The notes under the pieces were generated by a model. The model saw nothing but the letters and a program-made list of their open reading frames with translations. It ran no database searches and was not told the DNA's origin. Of a DNA stretch of 64,000 nt, positions 58,835 through 64,000 are shown in pieces. Where the stretch lies: positions 20,477 through 84,476 of the forward strand of contig JBAZQV010000001.1 of assembly GCA_041645025.1 (NCBI GenBank). Direction: 5' to 3'. Both the position numbers and the translations under genes were made by a program. How positions within the stretch are numbered: the first letter of the stretch is position 1; every line of letters begins with the position of its first letter. The DNA comes from GW2011-AR5 sp041645025. GTDB lineage: Archaea; Aenigmatarchaeota; Aenigmatarchaeia; GW2011-AR5.

Positions 58835-59010
58835 GCCTCTTTCTTTTCGGAAAGAAAGACCCTTGGGAGAAAGAAAACATATTCAGCCCTTTAGAAAAGC
58901 GCTGGCGGAAATTTAGCTCACTGCTGTTCGGGTAAGCCTCTTTCTTTTCGGAAAGAAAGACCCTTGGGAGAAAGAAAACATATTATATTTTTAGCTCACT
59001 GCTGTTCGGG
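58831..59010. repeat. Tandem pair of family-2 repeats copying the 3' end of the FlaJ-type gene
   Basis: Unit 1 starts at 58831 and unit 2 at 58932, period 101 bp. Each has GTAAGCCTCTTTCTTTTCGG, AAAGAAAGACCC, TTGGGAGAAAGAAAACATATT and ends TTTAGCTCACTGCTGTTCGGG. Unit 1 has 28 extra bases (CAGCCCTTTAGAAAAGCGCT...). The repeat end GTTCGGG(T)AA repeats the last codons and stop of the gene. Beyond it to 59115 lies AT-rich promoter-like sequence with the inverted pair AATCATCGACAC.../...ATTATCATTGAT. Confidence 0.75.
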
Positions 59011-59115
59011 CAAAGTTTATATATCGGCAAAGTACAGCTATTATTGATGAACAAAGACGATAATCATCGACACATTGCAATAATGATTATCATTGATAGT
59101 AATCAATGAAGTGTT

Positions 59116-60033
59116 ATGATGACCACAGAACAAAGGATAACAGATATGATGGAAAAATCCTCTTATGGACTCACAATAGAAGAGCTTTCTTCTAAAATGT
59201 GTATAAACGAAAAAAGCGCTTTGCTGTTTCTTGACAAGCTTGTCGCGGAAAAAAAAGTTAAGAAGACGCAAGCAGGCAGCATGTTTTTCTACAGGAAATT
59301 TATTGTAATTATACCGATTATGATGATCTTTCTTATGGGAATGGCCAATGCCCAGGACATCAACAGCACAAACTTCAAGATTATCCCGGTTCTGGACAGC
59401 GCCGGTGCACGTGCCCAGAGCAATACCTATGTGCTTTTTGGCAGCGTCGGCCAGATATCAGGAACCGTTACATCGGTCTCGTTTAACTTGTGTTCCGGTT
59501 TCCTGTGCAATTTCATCGAGCTCATACTATACGGCAAGATAACATTCCTGATGGAGTTTAACATAAGTGGAAATGCCAATGACACGGCTTTTGTTGACAA
59601 CTACACACAGACCACAAGACAGTACACAAAGAGCGACCTTAATAATTACTATGCGTGCCTGCAGGACGTCAACCTCACCGGCAGCCCGACCTTTGGCATA
59701 ATCTACGCAGGCTCAACGCTCAACTACATAAACATATCCTCAGGCAACTCATTTGTGCTGAGACTGTCGCAGGATATTCCAGGAAACAAATTTATAATCC
59801 CTATAACGGGCACCAACTGCACTGTTTTCAATACGAGAACATCGGAAATTGCGCAATATGGAACGCTGCTGCAGCCGTTTGTGCTGGTGAATGAGGCCAT
59901 TAATGCCATTGAGCTTGCGCTGAGCTATCCTTCGGTGCAGATTGCTGGCAGCTTTGACAAGAGCGGCGCCTTTGGCTTGATATTCGAGAAGAACGAGACG
60001 AATGAGAATCAGATAATAGTGAAACCTGTTTAG
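59116..60033 (+). CDS. Membrane protein with cytosolic winged helix and extracellular domain
   Basis: 305 residues (ATG 59119 is also possible). Residues 1-60 form a winged helix (QRITDMMEKSSYGLTIEELSSKM...KKTQAGSMFFYR), followed by one transmembrane helix (FIVIIPIMMIFLMGMA). A polar, Asn/Ser-rich extracellular part has two cysteine pairs and N-glycosylation-type sites. This is an HTH-membrane-ectodomain sensor layout. Position next to pilin and pilus genes suggests control of, or sensing at, the surface. Confidence 0.65.
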   Translation: MMTTEQRITDMMEKSSYGLTIEELSSKMCINEKSALLFLDKLVAEKKVKKTQAGSMFFYRKFIVIIPIMMIFLMGMANAQDINSTNFKIIPVLDSAGARAQSNTYVLFGSVGQISGTVTSVSFNLCSGFLCNFIELILYGKITFLMEFNISGNANDTAFVDNYTQTTRQYTKSDLNNYYACLQDVNLTGSPTFGIIYAGSTLNYINISSGNSFVLRLSQDIPGNKFIIPITGTNCTVFNTRTSEIAQYGTLLQPFVLVNEAINAIELALSYPSVQIAGSFDKSGAFGLIFEKNETNENQIIVKPV

Positions 60034-60041
60034 TGATATTT

Positions 60042-60773
60042 ATGAAGGGAGATTTAATCAGCGGAGTTGTGGCGATTATAATAGTCGTCAGCTCGACGAT
60101 CCTTGTGCTCAATACAATAAATCCTTTTGTTCAGGAGAGTCAGAATTTTCAGGCATTCAATGAGGCTGAGCAGACGTTGAAGACGATAGATGCGACCATC
60201 AACCAGTTGTTTGTCGAGGCACCCGGCGCCCGTCGCACGCTGGATGTGAACGTGCGCAGCGGAAGGCTTATTGTGTCTGGCGCTGAAAACAAAATAAAGA
60301 TAAGATTGGAGAACACAAACCTGTTCAGCTCAGGCGTGCGCAAGCAGGAGGGCAACATACTCATATCAAGCGGCGCAGCCATGAATGCCTATGAAAGCGA
60401 CATAGACGGGGATGGCAATACTGACCTTGTGCTGGAAAACGGCGTGCTACTTTTTGCAATAAAAAAACTCGGGACTCCCTCGAGTCACGTCGTTGTCAAT
60501 ACAACAAACATGATAGTGCTTATGCGCAACAAAGTCCTCGGCATAAATGTCAGCTATCCACGCAGCGGCATTTTTATCAATGACAAGCAAAATACCGCTT
60601 ACGGCGTCGGCTACACGGAACTTACAAGACTCGGCAGCAACATCGCTTCCGGCTCCATTCATTTGTATGCGAATGCTACTCAGGCCAACATTGCTTATGA
60701 CGTTTCTTTCACCCTTGGCGCTTCCCAGGATTTCATTGAGATGCAGGCCACGCGAGTTGTGGGAGCTTCATGA
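60042..60773 (+). CDS. Pilin-like secreted protein
   Basis: 243 residues from ATG 60042 (GTGAT upstream). MKGDLISGVVAIIIVVSSTILVLNTINPF is a short charged leader followed directly by a hydrophobic helix, as in class III pilin signal sequences. The body is beta-rich with a DIDGDGNTDLVLENG segment, a Ca-binding-like loop. Substrate for the prepilin peptidase at 38.4 kb and the adjacent export machinery is likely. It overlaps the next gene by 4 bp. Confidence 0.65.
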   Translation: MKGDLISGVVAIIIVVSSTILVLNTINPFVQESQNFQAFNEAEQTLKTIDATINQLFVEAPGARRTLDVNVRSGRLIVSGAENKIKIRLENTNLFSSGVRKQEGNILISSGAAMNAYESDIDGDGNTDLVLENGVLLFAIKKLGTPSSHVVVNTTNMIVLMRNKVLGINVSYPRSGIFINDKQNTAYGVGYTELTRLGSNIASGSIHLYANATQANIAYDVSFTLGASQDFIEMQATRVVGAS

Positions 60774-60952
60774 AAATGATAGAAGAAAATATAATCAAAT
60801 GCCTCAAAAAACAGGACATGACCATAGAAGAGGTTTCTAAGAAGATTAGCATAAGCCGCAGCACGGCATCAAAATATCTTCTCGTTTTGGAGACAAAAGG
60901 TTTTGTAAAATGCCGTGAGATTGGAAGGGCAAAGCTTTTCTCTTTGAAGTAA
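60770..60952 (+). CDS. Small winged-helix protein, 60 aa
   Basis: Nearly a bare winged helix: MIEENIIKCLKKQDMTIEEVSKKISISRSTASKYLLVLETKGFVKCREIGRAKLFSLK has MarR/ArsR-type helix order. It is coupled to the pilin-like gene by an ATGA overlap. Possibly regulates the surface genes. Confidence 0.7.
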   Translation: MKMIEENIIKCLKKQDMTIEEVSKKISISRSTASKYLLVLETKGFVKCREIGRAKLFSLK

Positions 60953-60954
60953 TA

Positions 60955-61045
60955 GTATGTTCAGTTGATTTTAGAACATTTTGTACTGAACATACAGTAT
61001 AGCAGGTTCAAATTAAAAGTTCCGATATTATTCGAACCTACTATA
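60955..61045. repeat. Hairpin array 9 (two hairpins)
   Basis: GTATGTTCAGT/ACTGAACATAC (60955-60965, 60985-60995) and TATAG-c-AGGTTC/GAACCT-a-CTATA (60998-61009, 61034-61045). Same TATAG boundary as other arrays. The rest of the gap to 61242 holds repeat copy F and an AT-rich promoter. Confidence 0.82.
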
Positions 61046-61107
61046 AGCAACTATCAGATAGTTTGTGCATGAAATAAAACGAGTGAAAAGGCGAGTAAAA
61101 GATCCAT

Positions 61108-61142
61108 TCTTGAATGACAACCAAACACAGCTACGAGCCCTA
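61108..61142 (-). repeat. tRNA-Pro 5'-end repeat, copy F
   Basis: The minus strand reads GGGCTCGTAGCTGTGTTTGG then TTGTCATTCAAG. It matches the tRNA-Pro start in nine of the first 10 nt. It bounds the left side of the MqsRA-like cassette. Confidence 0.65.
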
Positions 61143-61242
61143 TAGGATACATTTCATGTACGTCTTTTATACCAATTTTTTTGCTGATAGAAAGCTTTAT
61201 ATGTGTGCATATTAATAGATAACAAAAGAAGGTGAAAAAATA

Positions 61243-61509
61243 GTGCAAACCAACATACGCCAAAGGCGTCAAATCACTATAGATTTCACCAAAGAAATCA
61301 AACCCAGCAAGCACTTTAGAAACACATGGCTGAGAAAATGGGACTGGGATATTAATCAGTTACGTTCGGCATTAGTAAGTGCCAAGATATATCAAGTTGG
61401 AAAAAACAAATACGAAGCATACATAAAAGGCAAAAAAGGGAGAAGGAAAATAATTTTTGTATATACTGGGGATGGGATTTTTATAATAACAGGAGCTGAA
61501 GGAAAATGA
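61243..61509 (+). CDS. Toxin of the DUF4258/MqsR-like type
   Basis: 88 residues from a GTG start with AAGGTGAAA upstream. QRRQITIDFTKEIKPSKHFRNTWLRKWDWDI contains the His/Arg pattern (H-x(n)-R) of DUF4258-like small RNases. The end FVYTGDGIFIITGAEGK is the usual strand pair. It precedes and overlaps a YgiT-type antitoxin, the gene order of mqsRA. Predicted mRNA interferase. Confidence 0.7.
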   Translation: MQTNIRQRRQITIDFTKEIKPSKHFRNTWLRKWDWDINQLRSALVSAKIYQVGKNKYEAYIKGKKGRRKIIFVYTGDGIFIITGAEGK

Positions 61510-61850
61510 GCGATAAAATTTGTCCAGCCTGTGAAAAGGGAAGACTGATAGAAGTAGACAATATAGTGTCTGAAATGGATGGCTATGTATTTGTGGAAAA
61601 GGGCCAGCGCTGCACAGAATGCGGCGAAGAGTTCATACACGAAAAAGACGCGCAGCGTACAATTGAAGTAGCTAAAAAATTGGGTGTATGGCCTCAGCCT
61701 CTCAAGCTCCACAGGAGCCTTTCAAAAAGCGGACGCGGATTAGTCTTAAGAATACCCAGCGACTTAGAAAAAGATTTTAAATTAAAGCCTGGAGAATCTG
61801 TGAGTATAAGCAAAGTCGGAAGCAAAATAATAATAGAACCCGAAGACTGA
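61506..61850 (+). CDS. MqsA/YgiT-type antitoxin with zinc finger and AbrB-like tail
   Basis: 114 residues. CPAC...CTEC (spacing typical of YgiT zinc fingers) is followed by EFIHEKDAQRTIEVAKKLG. The C-terminal 45 residues (GRGLVLRIPSDLEKDFKLKPGESVSISKVGSKIIIEP) look like an AbrB DNA-binding domain instead of the usual HTH of MqsA. It overlaps the toxin gene by 4 bp. Confidence 0.8.
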   Translation: MSDKICPACEKGRLIEVDNIVSEMDGYVFVEKGQRCTECGEEFIHEKDAQRTIEVAKKLGVWPQPLKLHRSLSKSGRGLVLRIPSDLEKDFKLKPGESVSISKVGSKIIIEPED

Positions 61851-61877
61851 ACTAGACCACAAATCAACTGCATAATA

Positions 61878-61968
61878 GGAGATCTCTCAAATAAATGAAC
61901 TTTAATATTACGAGATCTCCTTTATAGCAAACTCAACAAAAGTTCAAATATCATTGAGATTTGCTATA
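61878..61968. repeat. Hairpin array 10 (two hairpins)
   Basis: GGAGATCTC/GAGATCTCC (61878-61886, 61912-61920) and TATAGCAAACTC/GAGATTTGCTATA (61923-61934, 61956-61968, one bulged base). It resembles the first hairpin of array 8 (TATAGCAAA/TTTGCTATA). Confidence 0.82.
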
Positions 61969-61990
61969 AGGATTACAATCAGTCTGCAAA

Positions 61991-62025
61991 GAACCAAACC
62001 CGTAAGCTAACACAACTACGAGCCC
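61991..62025 (-). repeat. tRNA-Pro 5'-end repeat, copy G
   Basis: The minus strand reads GGGCTCGTAGTTGTGTTAGC then TTACGGGTTTGGTTCTTTG. It matches the tRNA-Pro start in nine of the first 10 nt, with the shared GGTTTGGTTCTTTGCAG end. It bounds the right side of the MqsRA-like cassette. Confidence 0.7.
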
Positions 62026-62061
62026 TAATAATTCAGAGATCTATGGATAGAAGACGCTTAC

Positions 62062-64000
62062 CTAATGACTGAAGAATGAATTTACTTTTTCTTTTTTCTT
62101 GAAGCTTTTTCGGAATTTGAAAATTATCAATGCCGCAATGACGATAATTATTATTATGCCAACAGGCAGCGGGGTTATTACCGACAGCATGTCTGCAAGG
62201 CCCTGGCCATTTCCTTCTGTCTGGCCTATTCCATTTGTGTCTGGTACGTTTTTCCCTGGAACTGTTGTGCTGCTTGATGCACCTGTTGTGCTTGTTGTAT
62301 TTGTTGTATTTGCCTTACTCACGGAGCCGGAACCTAACGGGCAGGTTGGAATTCCGGAACGGCAGTCAACGGCCCCGGTGCTGCAGGTTGGCGCATAGCA
62401 GTCCATCTGGCACAGGCAGTAATTTTCATTGGACTGGCAGACGCCATCGCCGCAGGACAGCTGGCCGAGATAGAAGTAACCAACATTGCCAAAGGTTATG
62501 GAATTTCCATTTTCATCCGCAGCAATCAGGTCCACTTTGTATGCGCCCACGCTGGTGGCGCGGAATGTTCTGGTCCAGTTGCCGGATAACTGAACAAGAT
62601 CCGTGTTCAGAGAGAAGGTGGGGTTGGTTATGGAGACAGAAGCGGATTTCACATTGCTGCCCTTGTCCATTATTTCTGCCTGTATCGACACGTTCGTTGG
62701 CGAACTGGGATTAAGCGGCGTTATCTTCAGGGACCTGAACTCCGGCGGGTTTTTGTCAACAAATATTATTTTTGATTTCGCTGTTGTATGGTCAAGCTTG
62801 TCGGTTGCTGCTATGGTGACATTGTACGGCCCGTCCGCCAGCGAACTAAAATCATACTGGCTTGTGCAATACAAAACATCGCTTTGCTGCAGGCATGACA
62901 TCAGCTTTGTTACTCCTAGGATAGTGTAGGAAACTTTCTGGCTGTCGCCATTCGGGTCATTTACCCTTACGTTTATCGTTAGGATGGCTTTTGTATAATT
63001 CGCGCTCTCTATTATTATTTCGGGGTTTGTGTTGTCTATGATAAGAGTTCCGGTGTCTTTTATGTCATAGCTGAGGACATTGCTCGCTGATGCCCTCAAG
63101 TCGTAAATTCCGTCAGCGAAAGTTTTTGTATTGAATGGATAGGTGCACTGCGTAAAACCAGAGTTGCAGCTCATGGCAGTGCTCAGCGACTGGGTTGCGT
63201 TCACGATGAGGTTAACGGCCGTGATTATTCCGCCCGGCCTTGTGATTGTTGCGGTGAATGTTATGTTTTCCTTTGCATAATTCTTTGGCGTTAGTATCAC
63301 GAACGGGCGGGAGTTGCGGAAGGTTACAGGCACAACGGAAGAGTTGGAGTTGCCGGCGACGTCGTAGACGGTGAATGTTATGTTGTAATCATCATCGGCA
63401 AAAGTTTTTGTTTTCACGGTGCTGCTGCAGACATTTCCAGAGCAGGCAAGCGAATAGGACTGATTTATGAAATATGTAACCCTTGTGGTATTCACACCGG
63501 AAAATTGGTCGCTGACATTAACGGAAAATAATTCGTCATCATTTAGTATCTCGTGTGACACCGGTGACGTCACTAAAAGCGACGGTATCTCATTGTCTAT
63601 CGTGACATTCACTTCAGCTATGCCGACGTTGCTCACGTTGTCGCTGGCGCGGGCCTTTACGCTTATGGTCTGGTTGTTCGCATAGACAAGAGTGTTAAGA
63701 TAACCTGTAAGGTTTGCCATTGGTGACCATGGCGAGCCTGCGGCAGAGAATTGTGTTGATGACATGTTTACCCCGGAAACTTTGTCATTAGCGCTGATAT
63801 TCAGCGTTGTATTCCCGAAGACATAGGTATAGTTTTTTGGATGAATAAATGTTATCTCTGGCGGGCTCCGGTCTATCTTGAACACCAGCGGGTTTGTGGA
63901 GTTTCCCAGGTTCCCATAATCAATGTCCTTTGCGGTGAAATAGAAAAACTCTAGTGTGTCGCTGCCTGCAATCGAGAAGGAAACGGATTTTGTGCATATC
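62062..64000 (-). CDS. Large Ig-like surface protein with C-terminal membrane anchor (5' end outside window)
   Basis: At least 645 residues, still open at the window edge. Repeated units of the type PPEITFIHPKNYTY...NISANDKVSGVNMS...F and DNTNPEIIIESANYTKA...DNFNVTI... are bacterial/archaeal Ig-like (Bacterial Ig or PKD-like) domains. Near the end lies a Cys-rich stretch CGDGVCQSNENYCLCQMDCYAPTC, then a Thr/Ser-rich stalk, one transmembrane helix (VGIIIIIVIAALIIFKF) and a basic tail. Likely cell-surface adhesin or S-layer-associated protein. No PGF-CTERM motif. Confidence 0.8.
   Translation of the reverse strand, partial: ICTKSVSFSIAGSDTLEFFYFTAKDIDYGNLGNSTNPLVFKIDRSPPEITFIHPKNYTYVFGNTTLNISANDKVSGVNMSSTQFSAAGSPWSPMANLTGYLNTLVYANNQTISVKARASDNVSNVGIAEVNVTIDNEIPSLLVTSPVSHEILNDDELFSVNVSDQFSGVNTTRVTYFINQSYSLACSGNVCSSTVKTKTFADDDYNITFTVYDVAGNSNSSVVPVTFRNSRPFVILTPKNYAKENITFTATITRPGGIITAVNLIVNATQSLSTAMSCNSGFTQCTYPFNTKTFADGIYDLRASASNVLSYDIKDTGTLIIDNTNPEIIIESANYTKAILTINVRVNDPNGDSQKVSYTILGVTKLMSCLQQSDVLYCTSQYDFSSLADGPYNVTIAATDKLDHTTAKSKIIFVDKNPPEFRSLKITPLNPSSPTNVSIQAEIMDKGSNVKSASVSITNPTFSLNTDLVQLSGNWTRTFRATSVGAYKVDLIAADENGNSITFGNVGYFYLGQLSCGDGVCQSNENYCLCQMDCYAPTCSTGAVDCRSGIPTCPLGSGSVSKANTTNTTSTTGASSSTTVPGKNVPDTNGIGQTEGNGQGLADMLSVITPLPVGIIIIIVIAALIIFKFRKSFKKKEKVNSFFSH

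Overview
The window comes from an archaeal chromosome. It carries archaeal information-processing genes: transcription factor TFB, aIF5A with two deoxyhypusine synthases, ribosomal proteins eS1 and eS26, a histone, Hel308, an ATP-dependent DNA ligase, an archaeal YchF and a KH/zinc-ribbon NusA-like protein. It also carries ether-lipid and polyprenol genes (GGGP synthase, GGPP synthase, UppS) and an intron-containing tRNA-Pro. Many small ORFans, numerous toxin-antitoxin (TA) pairs, an HTH/S-layer-domain fusion and a FlaI/KaiC-like/split-FlaJ pilus locus suggest a DPANN-type lineage (Aenigmarchaeota- or Woesearchaeota-like). That placement is by gene content only. Several genes are preceded by a GTGAT-type Shine-Dalgarno motif a few bases before the ATG, and I used it to choose starts.

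Layout. 1-6 kb: two overlapping DHS genes, a PrmC-like methyltransferase, YchF, the KH protein and lineage-specific hypotheticals. 6-10.4 kb: a membrane protein and a pair of large conserved genes, one with a TIM barrel. 10.5-14.4 kb: VapBC, a MNT-type nucleotidyltransferase and a cassette of small ORFans that includes a C-type-lectin-like protein with a DGR-like tail. 14.4-24.5 kb: eS1, a phosphoribosyltransferase, DNA ligase, VOC, NUDIX, VapBC plus a small zinc ribbon, GlmS and a GlmU-like enzyme (UDP-GlcNAc supply), the HTH/S-layer fusion and TFB. 24.7-27.9 kb: an AT-rich accessory stretch with a transposase remnant, ORFans, a probable structured RNA and hairpin arrays. 27.9-41.9 kb: a flippase-like membrane protein, two VapBC pairs, histone, a lytic-transglycosylase-like secreted protein, aIF5A, archaeosortase, a large repeat coiled coil, GGGP synthase, prepilin peptidase and UppS. 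42-49.9 kb: tRNA-Pro followed by an array of small cassettes. 49.9-61 kb: Hel308, an exported repeat protein, GGPP synthase, eS26 and the pilus locus with pilin-like and sensor-like genes. 61-64 kb: one more TA cassette and a large Ig-like surface protein that runs off the end.

The most interesting material is in 42-49.2 kb. Next to tRNA-Pro lies a candidate peptide-modification (RiPP-like) system: a tandem-Lrp regulator, two tiny paralogous ORFs sharing a C-terminal motif, and a B12-binding radical SAM enzyme with a long C-terminal extension. Beyond it, successive small cassettes (MazEF-like, Fic, an HTH pair, VapBC, VapBC, and an MqsRA-like pair at 61 kb) are bounded by direct repeats that copy the 5' end of tRNA-Pro, all in the same orientation. 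No integrase is visible. Independently, ten intergenic sites carry arrays of perfect short hairpins, many with three-base loops, whose stem sequences differ while the architecture is kept. One 95-bp copy recurs in inverted orientation 21 kb away.
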